Positions 48,170 through 58,840 of a stretch of 64,000 nucleotides of DNA are shown piece by piece. The notes under the pieces were generated by a model. It made no database searches. It was not told where the DNA came from and was given only the letters and a program-made list of their open reading frames with translations. The stretch covers positions 1 through 64,000 of the forward strand of contig JAOTOM010004018.1 in assembly GCA_034440615.1 (NCBI GenBank), written 5' to 3'. Every line of letters begins with the position of its first letter. The first letter of the stretch is position 1. The position numbers and the translations under genes were made by a program. Origin of the DNA: Ashinkailepas kermadecensis (taxonomy: Eukaryota; Arthropoda; Thecostraca; Neolepadidae).

Positions 48170-49160
48170 GGCAGACGCCGCGCGTGAACAACGACGATTA
48201 TTGCTGCCAGCCAGCCAGTGCATCGAACACCCCTCCGCAATGCCCGTCTCCCGAAGGCACCCACCCGCTCCTGCGATTCCCGGTCGGTTAATTTCCCGTG
48301 ACGAGAAGCGCCGTGCCCGTCTAATCCTGCGTCTGGCCAGTCCAAGTCGTCCGCAGTGTTTGGCACAGCCGGCCTGGTGCGTGCATGACAACGGTGAGCA
48401 TTGGCGGCAATCAGCAATGTCTGGCCGCCTGTGGCGATTCTTTTCCGTGCGTGGATCAGCTGCTGTTCTGACGGCCATCGCTGGTTGGGGGGGGGGAGTG
48501 ATTTCAGGCGTGCCGGGCCATAAAGGTCATTTGCGACGCCTTTAAAGCGAGCACATTACATGTCGATTCATAAAGCGACTGTTTGCGAGCAAAGCGCAGG
48601 CATGTGTGCATTTACGTTAAGGGAATTTTACGTTATAGCTTGTGTGATGTTTTAGGTGCTGAAGACGGGGCTGCGTGGGGACATCTCCCTGGTGTCTAAA
48701 TGGTTTTAGTTTTACTTTACTACACCGCAAAATAATGCATAGATAGGGTGGGGGTTGAGAGTGACGAGAAGTTGATTTTGCCAGGGTGCGACGTTTGTCG
48801 CTGGTTGACGTCACAGTGGCCTCGTCCGGGATGTCGACTAAACCGGAGGTGCCTCCGTTTCAACTAGACTTTGAACCGTGGCCAATTCCCATCCGCCACA
48901 TAACTGTATTCATCGCACGATCAACCCGTTCACATGAACAGCTAAACTTACGAATAAGATGCGACTGGGAAAACATGCGAACACATTGCTCTTGTAAACG
49001 GACGTCTCACATCCAACAATCTCAACCATATTTTCTTCCGCTTTCTTAATCGCATCGTATAGGGGAATTTCGCTGCTTAAGTGGACGGGACAAGTGTTCC
49101 GCCGACCATAAGGTCCGCGACGCCGAAACTCACGAGCTATCGACAGAATTCCCGACATTT
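48170..49160. other. Unassigned GC-rich, then mixed sequence
   Basis: 48.2-48.5 kb is GC-rich with open frames on both strands, but no domain, splice junction or start context convinces me. A TGACGTCA word is at 48804-48811. Confidence 0.3.
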
Positions 49161-49163
49161 ATT

Positions 49164-49220
49164 GATTGATTATTTGGGTTTAAGTGCGCGCCGACTGCAT
49201 GGTCATTTAACGCCCATAAC
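49164..49220 (-). mobile_element. Hairpin retroposon copy H4
   Basis: Minus strand: GTTATGGGCGTTAAATGACC, then AGTCGGCGCGCACTTAAACC and CAAATAATCAATCAATAA. It starts at the same place as copy H5 and has the same loop and (AATC)n tail. One mismatch in the stem. No target duplication recognised. Confidence 0.75.
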
Positions 49221-49269
49221 AATGAATTGTTCAAAACGTGACCATACCACGCCAAACCCGACACGCAAC

Positions 49270-49440
49270 ACCGAAAGCTGCAGCCAACAGCTGCTATCAA
49301 CTGCAGCCAACAGCTGTCATCAAGTGCAGCCAACAGCTGTCATCAACTGCAGCCAGCAGCTATCATCAGCTGCAGCCCGAAGCTGCCATCAAGACGTGCA
49401 GCCAGCAGCTGTCATCAAGTACAGCTGCAGCCAGCCAACG
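49270..49440. repeat. 23-bp minisatellite with CAGCTG
   Basis: About seven units of CTGCAGCCAACAGCTGTCATCAA. Confidence 0.93.
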
Positions 49441-50338
49441 TAGCTGCCAGCAGCCTTACATTCCCAGGGGAGCAAAACACCCTTCGACCAGACGTGAAGC
49501 GCACCTCCCCTGCGTTGTGTCCCGAGATGTGCCATGATTTGCGTTTAATAAACCATGTCATCGGCTGGAATTATCCCGGTGTGGAAAGAGTAGCTATTTG
49601 TTAAACTGAGGTGATCAATGGCGTGTCCGTGCATCGCTGGAAACGGGACAGCAGAGATACTCCGCTCATTAAAGGTTATATTTTTCGCGGCATGTATTAT
49701 GCAAATGATTCGTGACAGTGCCCTATGTTCACTTAATTCACGGGACAAGACTCAATGGCTGCATTCAATTTGGGCAGTAGTGGGAGGATTTAATTATCAA
49801 GGTACATCTTATCCGTGCATTCATATATTATCTCTCTTGGGTGTAACCAAATGGTTCACGAAGCAGTCCCTTCCCCGGAAACATCCTTAACATCGAGTAT
49901 ACATATATTATCCCAACCGTGGTTGCTTCCTCAAATACAATTTATTGGCAACAGTCACTACTCCTATTTGTCCAAATAACTACTACTCTTCACTCGAAGA
50001 ACATAGACACACAATGCGTCACCCCTGAATTGAACCGTAGAAACATACTGGAATACACCGGGCATTTGTGTGTAGCTGGAATTCCCCTGGGTTTACCCAT
50101 AGGTTCAAGACTGTACCATCTCTGAACTTGACCATCATTGTGAAAATGGAACAGCCCATGGCTTAGCGAAGCGTGAAGCACTACGTCCTGGGTAGTTGGG
50201 TATTCTGAGGTGTCTGCTGGGTTTCGAATCGCACCACGTCACGCGACTGTACTATTACCAGCTCCCCCAGATCCCAACGGGCAGAGTGAAGCGCGTAACC
50301 CGCCCAACCCACCGCACTTCACACACATGACTCACGGT
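49441..50338. other. Unassigned sequence
   Basis: A weak B-box-like GGGTTTCGAATCGC near 50218 could mark a decayed tRNA-like head. Nothing else recognised. Confidence 0.3.
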
Positions 50339-50352
50339 TAACTCTGCCCGCT

Positions 50353-50406
50353 TGATTGATTATTTGGGCTTAAGGGCGCGCCGACTACTCGGTCATTTGG
50401 CGCCCA
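50353..50406 (-). mobile_element. Hairpin retroposon copy H5, 54 bp, with 14-bp target duplication
   Basis: Identical TAACTCTGCCCGCT lies on both sides (50339-50352 and 50407-50420). Minus-strand order is TGGGCGCCAAATGACC, AGTCGGCGCGCCC, TTAAGCCCAAAT, AATCAATCA. The stem GGGCGC/GCGCCC (50374-50379 with 50400-50405) is perfect. The duplication shows that this 54-bp unit was inserted as such. It is either an extremely 5'-truncated LINE or SINE copy or a minimal retroposon. Confidence 0.88.
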
Positions 50407-50429
50407 TAACTCTGCCCGCTACAATTGGC

Positions 50430-51330
50430 GGTGTATTGCCGCCCGGCCTGAGCTCCCCCTCATCCGGCGGCTCCTGTTATAGAAGTGGGCGGCGTGTTAC
50501 CTGACCTGGTGCCCCTCCTCCGGTGGCTCCTGTTACTGGAGTGGGCGGCGTGTTACCTGACCTGATGCCCCTCCTCCGGTGGCTCTTGTTACTGGAGTGG
50601 ATGGTGTGTTGCTGGACCTGATCCCCCTCTTCCGGTGGCTCCTGTTACTGGAGTGGGCGGAGTGTTGCCTGACCTGATCCCCCTCCTCCGGTGGCTCCTG
50701 TTACTGGAGTGGATGGCGTGCTGCTGGACCTGATCCCCCTCCTCCGGTGGCTCCTGTTATTGAAGTGGGCGGAGTGTTGCCTGACCTGATGCCCCTCCTC
50801 CGGTGGCTCCTGTTACTGGAGTGGATGGTGTGTTGCTGGACCTGATCCCCCTCCTCCGGTGGCTCCTGTTATTGAAGTGGGCGGAGTGTTGCCTGACCTG
50901 ATCCCCCTCCTCCGGTGGCTCCTGTTACTGGAGTGGATGGTGTGTTGCCTGACCTGATCCCCCTCCTCCGGTGGCTCCTGTTATTGAAGTGGGCGGAGTG
51001 TTGCCTGACCTGATCCCCCTCCTCCGGTGGTTCCTGTTACTGGAGTGGGTGGTGTGTTGCTGGACCCGATCCCCCTCCTCCGGTGGCTCCTGTTATTGAA
51101 GTGGGCGGAGTGTTGCCTGACCTGATGCCCCTCCTCCGGTGGCTCCTGTTACTGGAGTGGATGGTGTGTTGCTGGACCTGATCCCCCTCCTCCGGTGGCT
51201 CCTGTTATTGAAGTGGGCGGAGTGTTGCCTGACCTGATGCCCCTCCTCCTGTGGCTCCTGTTACTGGAGTGGATGGTGTGTTGCTGGACCTGATCTACTT
51301 CCTCCGACTGCTCCCACCCACTAGGATTGA
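50430..51330. repeat. 56-bp minisatellite with alternating unit types
   Basis: Units run CTGATCCCCCTCCTCCGGTG, GCTCCTGTTACTGGAGTGGA, TGGTGTGTTGCTGGAC. A second type has TTATTGAAGTGGGCGGAGTG and TTGCCTGAC. From about 50.75 kb the two types alternate, giving a 112-bp dimer. Confidence 0.95.
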
Positions 51331-53250
51331 CAGTGTGCTACTTGACCCCTACCCCTCCCCATCCTCCGACTGCTCCTGTCAAATGCAGTCTGCGGTGTGG
51401 TGCCTGACCTGACCTGACCTGACCTCCCCTTCCTCTCCTCCTCTTCTGGCTGCTCCGGCCCACTAAAATCCGTTATGTACTGTCTGACCTGACCCCCTCT
51501 TCCTCGTCCGGCTGCCCCTGCCCCCGACACAGTCTGCGGTGTGGCGCCTAACCTGACCTGACCTGACCTCCCCTTCCTCTGGCCCCTTCCTCTGACCTCC
51601 CCTTCCTCGGCCCACTAAAATCCGCTATGTACTGTCTGACCTGACCCCCTCTTCCTCGTCCGGCTGCTCTGCCCGACACAGTCTGCGGTGTGGTGCCTGA
51701 CCTGACCTGACCTGACCCCCTCTTTCTCATCCGGCCGCTCCTGTCCGACACAGTCTGCGGTGTGGCGCCTGACCTGACCTGACCTGACCCCCTCTTCCTC
51801 GTCCGGCTGCTCTGCCCGACACAGTCTGCGGTGTGGTGCCTGACCTGACCTGACCTGACCCCCTCTTCCTCGTCCGGCTGCTCTGCCCGACACAGTCTGC
51901 GGTGTGGTGCCTGACCTGACCTGACCTGACCCCCTCTTCCTCGTCCGGCTGCTCCTGCCCCCGACACAGTCTGCGGTGTGGCGCCTGACCTGACCTGACC
52001 TGACCCCCTCTTCCTCGTCCGGCTGCTCCTGCCCGACACAGTCTGCGGTGTGGCGCCTGACCTGACCTGACCTGACCCCCTTTTCCTCGTCCGGCTGCTC
52101 TGCCCGACACAGTCTGCGGTGTGGTGCCTGACCTGACCTGACCTGACCCCCTCTTCCTCGTCCGGCTGCTCTGCCCGACACAGTCTGCGGTGTGGTGCCT
52201 GACCTCACCCCCTCTTCATCGTCCGGCTGCTCCTGCCCGACACAGTCTGCGGTGTGGCGCCTGACCTGACCTGACCTGACCCCCTCTTCCTCGTCCGGCT
52301 GCTCTGCCCGACACAGTCTGCGGTGTGGTGCCTGACATGACCCCCTCTTCCTCGTCCGGCTGCTCTGCCCGACACAGTCTGCGGTGTGGTGCCTGACCTG
52401 ACCTGACCTGACCTGCCCCCCTCTTCATCGTCCGGCTGCTCCTGCCCCCGACACAGTCTGCGGTGTGGCGCCTGACCTGACCTGACCTGACCCCCTCTTC
52501 CTCGTCCGGCTGCTCTGTCCGACACAGTCTGCGGTGTGGTGCCTGACATGACCCCCTCTTCCTCGTCCGGCTGCTCTGCCCGACACAGTCTGCGGTGTGG
52601 TGCCTGACCTGACCTGACCTGACCTGACCCCCTCTTCATCGTCGGGCTGCTCCTGCCCCCGACACAGTCTGCGGTGTGGCGCCTGACCTGACCTGACCCC
52701 CTCTTCCTCGTCCGGCTGCTCTGCCCGACACAGTCTGCGGTGTGGTGCCTGACCTGACCTGACCCCCTCTTCCTCGTCCGGCTGCTCCTGCCACCGACAC
52801 AGTCTGCGGTGTGGCGCCTGACCTGACCTGACCTGACCCCCCCTCTTCCTCGTCCGGCTGCTCTTCCCGACACAGTCTGCGGTGTGGTGCCTGACCTGAC
52901 CTGACCTGGCCCCCTCTTCCTCGTCCGGCTGCTCCTGCCCGACACAGTATGCGGTGTGGTGCCTGACCTGACCTGACCTGACCTGACCCCCTCTTCCTCG
53001 TCCGGCTGCTCTGCCCGACATAGTCTGCGGTGTGGTGCCTGACCTGACCTGACCTGACCCCCTCTTCCTCGTCCGGCTGCTCTGCCCGACACAGTCTGCG
53101 GTGTGGTGCCTGACCTGACCTGACCTGACCCCCTCTTCCTCGTCCGGCTGCTCTGCCCGAACCAGTCTGCGGTGTGGCGCCTGACCTGACCTGCCGCACC
53201 CTTCTTCGGTTGCTCCTGCCCACTTGTCATCGGTGTGCTGTTTCCTGTCC
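51331..53250. repeat. About 70-bp minisatellite with a variable CCTGA pentamer
   Basis: Units run CCCCCTCTTCCTCGTCCGGC, TGCTCTGCCCGACACAGTCT, GCGGTGTGGTGCCTGACC, then two to five CTGAC pentamers. Transitional units at 51.29-51.45 kb link it to the 56-bp array, so both belong to one family whose unit has lengthened. The unit length varies through the pentamers, so the minus-strand frames switch among three repeats. Confidence 0.95.
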
Positions 53251-53429
53251 CTTCCATTTGGCTGCTCCTGCCCAATACTGTGCATTGTGTGCTGCCTGAC
53301 CTGACCTCGTCCTCCTGCTGCTTCCGCCCACAACAGTCGGCGGCGTGTTGCCCCCCTCCGACTGGTACCGACACTTTGGACATTGTTGCGCAGCGGCAAC
53401 CGGTCCGACGGTCGGCGATACGGTGACAG

Positions 53430-53705
53430 TGAACCCGACTCACCGGTCCGTGCTCACCAAGCATGCGGCTGACCTGACCTCGACTCACCAACCTGAACAC
53501 GATCCCGACTCACCGGTCCGTGCTCACAAAGCATGCGGCTGACCTGACCTCGAATCACTAACCTGAACACGATCCCGACTCACCGTTCGGGTGCACACTA
53601 AGAGTGCGGCTGACCTGACCTCGACTCACCAACCTGATCTGATCTGACCTGACCTGGCCACGATCCCGACTCACCGGTCCGCGCACACTCAGAGTGCGGC
53701 GAGAC
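53430..53705. repeat. 70-bp minisatellite, four copies
   Basis: CCCGACTCACCGGTCCGTGC starts at 53434, 53504 and 53574. A fourth copy at 53664 follows an expanded GATCT/GACCT block. The unit includes GGCTGACCTGACCTCGACTC, so it shares the CTGAC words with the preceding array. Confidence 0.92.
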
Positions 53706-54090
53706 CAAACCTTCTCAGGAGGTGCGTGTCAATCCGTTCGGATTCCTGCCGACATTTGCGGCGGCGGGAGCCCGCCTCCAGCCCGCGCCGAGACTGTAGA
53801 ACACGGCGCCCGGGGCGTCTCCAGACGAGCGAGCACATCATTCGCATTCGCTGGGCGTGGGCCCGAGCGCCGACGGAATGCATCATCATACGTGTCAAAC
53901 AATCATGCATGTGCGGCTCCTCTCCCCACCTGCACGCATCCCACGCGGAGCCCCCGGGGCAGGCGTGCGATCGTCTGCTCGATTCATTAGTGTATTCATT
54001 ACGGGGCGGCGCGGCGCAGATATAGGCCGCCGAGTGTGTCGTGACGTCGGGTCGTCACCGTCTCGACAGCTCATCAGCCCACGGTGGCGA
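53706..54090. other. GC-rich unassigned stretch
   Basis: CpG-rich with a GATATAGGCC word near 54018 and TGACGTC near 54042. It could be promoter-like, but no transcript start or coding exon can be tied to it. Confidence 0.2.
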
Positions 54091-54094
54091 CAAG

Positions 54095-55075
54095 CGGCCA
54101 TCTGGACGGACTGGACGCTGTCTCACTTGTCTGGCCATCTGGCTGGACTGGACGCTATCTCACTTGTCTGGCCATCTGGACGGACTGGACGCTGTCTCAC
54201 TTGTCTGGCCATCTAGCTGGACTGGACGTTGTCTCACTTGTCTGGCCATCTGGACGGACTGGACGCTCTCTCACTTGTCTGGCCATCTGGCTGGACTGGA
54301 CGCTGTCTCATTTGTCTGACCATCTGGACGGACTGGACGCTGTCTCACTTGTCTGGACATCTGGCTGGACTGGACGCTGTCTCACTTGTCTGGCCATCTG
54401 GCTGGACTGGACGCTGTCTCACTTGTCTGGCCATCTGGCTAGACTGGACGCTGTCTCACTTGCCCGGCCATCTGACTGGACTGGACGCTGTCTCACTTGC
54501 CCGGCCATCTGGCTGGACTGGACGCTGTCTCATTTGTCTGGCCATCTGGCTGGACTGGACGCTGTCTCACTTGTCTGGCCATCTGGCTGGACTGGACGCT
54601 GTCTCATTTGCCCGGCCATCTAGCTGGACTGGACGCTGTCTCATTTGTCTGGCCATCTGGCTGGACTGGACGCTGTCTCACTTGTCTGGCCATCTGGGCG
54701 GACTGGACGCTGTCTCACTTGCCCGGCCATCTGGCTGGACTGGACGCTGTCTCACTTGTCTGGCCATCTGGCTGGACTGGACGCTGTCTCACTTGTCTGG
54801 CCATCTGGCTGGACTGGACGCTGTCTCATTTGCCCGGCCATCTGGCTGGACTGGACGCTGTCTCACTTGCCCGGCCATCTGGCTGGACTGGACGCTGTCT
54901 CACTTGTCTGGACATCTGGCTGGACTGGACGCTGTCTCACTTGTCTGGACATCTGGCTGGACTGGACGCTGTCTCACTTGTCTGGCCATCTGACTGGACT
55001 GGACGCTGTCTCACTTGTCTGGCCATCTGGCTGGACTGGACGCTGTCTCACTTGTCTGGACATCTGGCTGGACAC
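54095..55075. repeat. 37-bp minisatellite, about 26 copies
   Basis: Units run GGCTGGACTGGACGCTGTCT, CACTTGTCTGGCCATCT, with CCCGGCC and GGACGG variants. Because 37 is not a multiple of three, each frame cycles through three peptides per 111 bp and stays open. Confidence 0.96.
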
Positions 55076-55885
55076 TGTGCGCTGTGCACAGCCTACTCGA
55101 CTGAACAGCACCTCGAAAACTCTGCAGAAAGGGCGCTTCAGCCGCGGCCGGGCCCACAGGCAATCGTCAGGACTGATGCCGTCGGGATGTGTGGGGAAGG
55201 TCGGCGAGCGGCGGCAGCACGTATCGCATCGTACATCGGGCTGCCACCGAGCCCGAAGCACGTCCGCAGCCGCCACGCGTCCTTGCAAGGGCCCACATCA
55301 TCGTGCAATCGATGGATGCCCGCCACGCTGCGGACTATTGCGGCACGATCGCTCATATATTACACGGTGATGGCACCAGCAGTGCAGAGGGACCAAGAGG
55401 CCAAGGTTCTGATAGATCAGCAGCGTCCATGGCATGCACTGCATACCGGCAGACCGCAGCCAGTGGAAGCTGCACGGAGACGCCAGATCAGCTGACGTTT
55501 ATTTTTTGCTTGGGGTTGTGGACGATACATGGAAGCAATGGGCGTTCCCAAGTTGATTTGGAGACAGACTCCATAGGATACCATGTTAAAAGTGTAAACT
55601 ATTTGTGGGGGAGGGGCAAAACCAGAAATGAGGAGACACTTACTCCCTCAAAAATATGAAACAACACCCATGTTTCAAGTAGATAGGAGGCGTATTTCAA
55701 CACCATTCTTGATTATCCATCAGTGTACGTTTTGTTCCATGAGTGCAACCCACGCAGACATTAAAACCTTCGGTAGACGCGGTGCTGCTACTGATGCTAC
55801 ATTAACTGGTCGAGAACGCTAAATGTCGAGCACATAAACGGATAACAGCAGACGAATATTAACCATGTTAATAAATCGTGTGGCG
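55076..55885. other. Unassigned sequence
   Basis: The frames continuing out of the 37-bp array run to 55495 but resemble no known domain. Confidence 0.35.
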
Positions 55886-55889
55886 TTTG

Positions 55890-56915
55890 CACCAGGCAGG
55901 GGCGTAGTCCGGTTTGCACCAGACAGGGGCGTAGTCCGGTTTGCACCAGGCAGGGGCGTAGTCCGGTTTGCACCAGACAGGGGCGTAGTCCGGTTTGCAC
56001 CAGACAGGGGCGTAGTCCGGTTTGCACCAGACAGGGGCGTAGTCCGGTTTGCACCAGACAGGGGCGTAGTCCGGTTTGCACCAGGCAGGGGCGTAGTCCG
56101 GTTTGCACCAGGCAGGGGCGTAGTCCGGTTTGCACCAGACAGGGGCGTAGTCCGGTTTGCACCAGACAGGGGCGTAGTCCGGTTTGCACCAGACAGGGGC
56201 GTAGTCCGGTTTGCACCAGGCAGGGGCGTAGTCCGGTTTGCACCAGGCAGGGGCGTAGTCCGGTTTGCACCAGGCAGGGGCGTAGTCCGGTTTGCACCAG
56301 GCAGGGGCGTAGTCCGGTTTGCACCAGACAGGGGCGTAGTCCGGTTTGCACCAGACAGGGGCGTAGTCCGGTTTGCACCAGACAGGGGCGTAGTCCGGTT
56401 TGCACCAGACAGGGGCGTAGTCCGGTTTGCACCAGACAGGGGCGTAGTCCGGTTTGCACCAGACAGGGGCGTAGTCCGGTTTGCACCAGGCAGGGGCGTA
56501 GTCCGGTTTGCACCAGACAGGGGAGTAGTCCGGTTTGCACCAGACAGGGACGTAGTCCGGTTTGCACCAGACAGGGGCGTAGTCCGGTTTGCACCAGACA
56601 GGGGCGTAGTCCGGTTTGCACCAGACAGGGGCGTAGTCCGGTTTGCACCAGGCAGGGGCGTAGTCCGGTTTGCACCAGGCAGGGGCGTAGTCCGGTTTGC
56701 ACCAGACAGGGGCGTAGTCCGGTTTGCACCAGGCAGGGGCGTAGTCCGGTTTGCACCAGACAGGGGCGTAGTCCGGTTTGCACCAGACAGGGGCGTAGTC
56801 CGGTTTGCACCAGGCAGGGGCGTAGTCCGGTTTGCACCAGGCAGGGGCGTAGTCCGGTTTGCACCAGGCAGGGGCGTAGTCCGGTTTGCACCAGGCAGGG
56901 GCGTAGTCCGGTTTC
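55890..56915. repeat. 27-bp minisatellite, about 38 copies
   Basis: Units run CAGGGGCGTAGTCCGGTTTG, CACCAGG, differing nearly only in CAGG versus CAGA. 27 bp is nine codons, so frames of about 350-420 codons run on both strands. The two forms occur in blocks, as expected from local duplication. Confidence 0.97.
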
Positions 56916-56919
56916 TTCC

Positions 56920-57645
56920 CACGTGAGGAGACATTCAGCTGGCCAAACTCTGAGTCCGCCCAAGGAGCGAAGGGGCGTGTCACAAGTGACATGACTACGA
57001 TGTGAATGTTGAGGAAATGAGCGGTGAAATTTGTGTTTGATGAAATAAAGATAGCTGCTCATACAGGGAATAAAAGTGGGCGCACTCTAGGAGTCTGCAT
57101 ACCTTAAACGCAAGGTAGATAGCATTGCAAACAGGATCAATAAGCACACCAATTGAAAATTTGAAGGAATTGCGTGGCCTAACACGGCTTCAGGGATTGA
57201 TGGTGCGATGAAAACTTCGCCACTTCTAGCAAAGCGAACGCCTGGGTAAATCTGATTTACTTTACATGGGACGGACGCATTTGATAAGCTGAAGTCACGT
57301 GTGTCCTCACAGTCACGGCGCATCCAGGGAAGCAGAATTGAGGCTTTGACAAGCTACATAGACGGGTGACCAAGTGCGAAATGCACTGGATCGCGTGAGG
57401 TTCCGGCATGTTTCAATCTCACATTCGATACAACCAACACCCCAATTCCCACGCCTGACTCTACCATTGAGCGAACATGCTATTTTTGCAGAACAGTTCT
57501 CCATACTATTGGACTTGATGACGAACCGCTGGTAAAGTTTGAGTAGGGAACGAAGCGCTAGATCTGCGATCCCCAAGGTATTGTCAATGCGTTGTCTCTG
57601 TCGTCTGTGCGTAGTGTGCAGGGAAACAAATTATAGTGAATCAAT
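56920..57645. other. Unassigned sequence
   Basis: No gene or element recognised. Confidence 0.35.
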
Positions 57646-57646
57646 T

Positions 57647-57649
<3 letters not shown>

Positions 57650-57687
<38 letters not shown>
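57650..57687. repeat. (TA)n microsatellite
   Basis: Short TA run. Confidence 0.95.
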
Positions 57688-57689
<2 letters not shown>

Positions 57690-57690
<1 letters not shown>

Positions 57691-58415
57691 AAATATACTG
57701 AATTAAGGGCAAGGTACGCGTCTCATATACTCGTGCACGGAACTGAGGGTATGCACAATGATATACCGACTGGAGGAGTAAGAAAATCCGAATTTATCTT
57801 CCTACTAGACTCCGAAGCCCGCTCCTGCGAATACTGCCACCGGCCTGAACAGCAGCTGGATTAAACATGCAGAACACTTCATGGGCCGTTCCGTTCCCTC
57901 TGGCAGTGCGTCGCGAACGTGTCGCAGACATCGACCAGGCACCAACGATCCCGTGCTCGACTTTCTGAAAATGACCGTCGTCAACCAAGTGGGCAGCATG
58001 CATTAGAGTCTGTGAGAGGCCTGACTCACCGAGGCGGGCCACTTCCGATAGGCTATTCGCACACACAGTGGCAGGAACATTAAACCGATCGGCATCGACC
58101 TTGCCGCATACAGGCTGCGGGAGCGCTGGGAATGAGGGTGTAAAAATGAGCGAATCTCGGTCCTATCAACCAAGCACTGCACAGCTATGAATCTAACATA
58201 AAGGTTCACTGTTTAAAACGCCGGGTATATGCACCTGCAAACCCAACTGGCGACATTCATGCCAGCAGACGTCCGAAGCCAGCGGCGCGTCCATGTCCAA
58301 CATGGAACATGGACTCAGGACGTCATCCAGCTCCAGGACACACTACTAAGCCTCCTGGAGCGCTCAAGTCACGTGCTAAGTGGCAGACCTGACGCATCCC
58401 AGTGACGTGAACGGC
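57690..58415. other. Unassigned sequence
   Basis: Minus-strand frames at 57794-58066 have no recognised domain. Confidence 0.35.
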
Positions 58416-58419
58416 CCCC

Positions 58420-58840
58420 GGGTAGACAAAAGGGGTCCCGGGCCGAAAGAAGAGGGATCTCGAGTCGATGGAGAGTGTTCACGAACAGAAGTTCAAGCTT
58501 TCGGGATGGACCAACGTGAAGAGCCTCGAGGCTGACGGAGGGGGCCCCGAGCTGTCGGAGAGGGCCCCGGCCAGTAATGAGGGTCCCTGAGTCAACGGCG
58601 CTGACACTGAGCCCACGGAGAGCCCACTGAGCCACCAGAGAGGACGCCATGCCGCCGCCGAGGGCCCAAAGCCAATGTGAAGGGCCCCTAGGTCGACGGA
58701 GGGGACCAAACTGAGCAAAGGGACCACCGTTCGGCCTGACCCATGTTGAAAGAGGGACCACCGTCCGGCCTGACGAAGAAGGACCTCTGAACCGCTACAG
58801 AGGGCATCTCAGCCGACGGAGAGGTCCCCGGGAGGCACTG
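58420..58840. repeat. Diverged minisatellite, GAGGGCCCC/CGACGGA type
   Basis: Recurring words such as GACGGAGGGGGCCCCGAGC, CGGAGAGGGCCCCGGCC and GAAGGGCCCCTAGGTCGACG at irregular spacing of about 20-30 bp. Confidence 0.65.

Noticed and set aside
51548..53500. Long minus-strand Arg/Gly/Gln/Thr-rich frames as a secreted or RNA-binding protein
   Set aside because: They switch between three repeating peptides each time the pentamer number changes, which is typical of non-coding repeats.
53706..54090. A promoter with TATA-like and TGACGTC words
   Set aside because: Both words are short and no exon or transcript direction can be linked to them.
55890..56915. The CAGGGGCGTAGTCCGG word in the 27-bp unit as repeated hAT termini
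   Set aside because: It resembles a hAT end, but there are no inverted partners, no 8-bp duplications, and the unit continues without a break.
55797..57062. A 421-codon minus-strand frame of nine-residue repeats as a protein gene
   Set aside because: It comes from the 27-bp array; four overlapping frames on both strands are equally open, and no start, splice or flanking coding context is seen.
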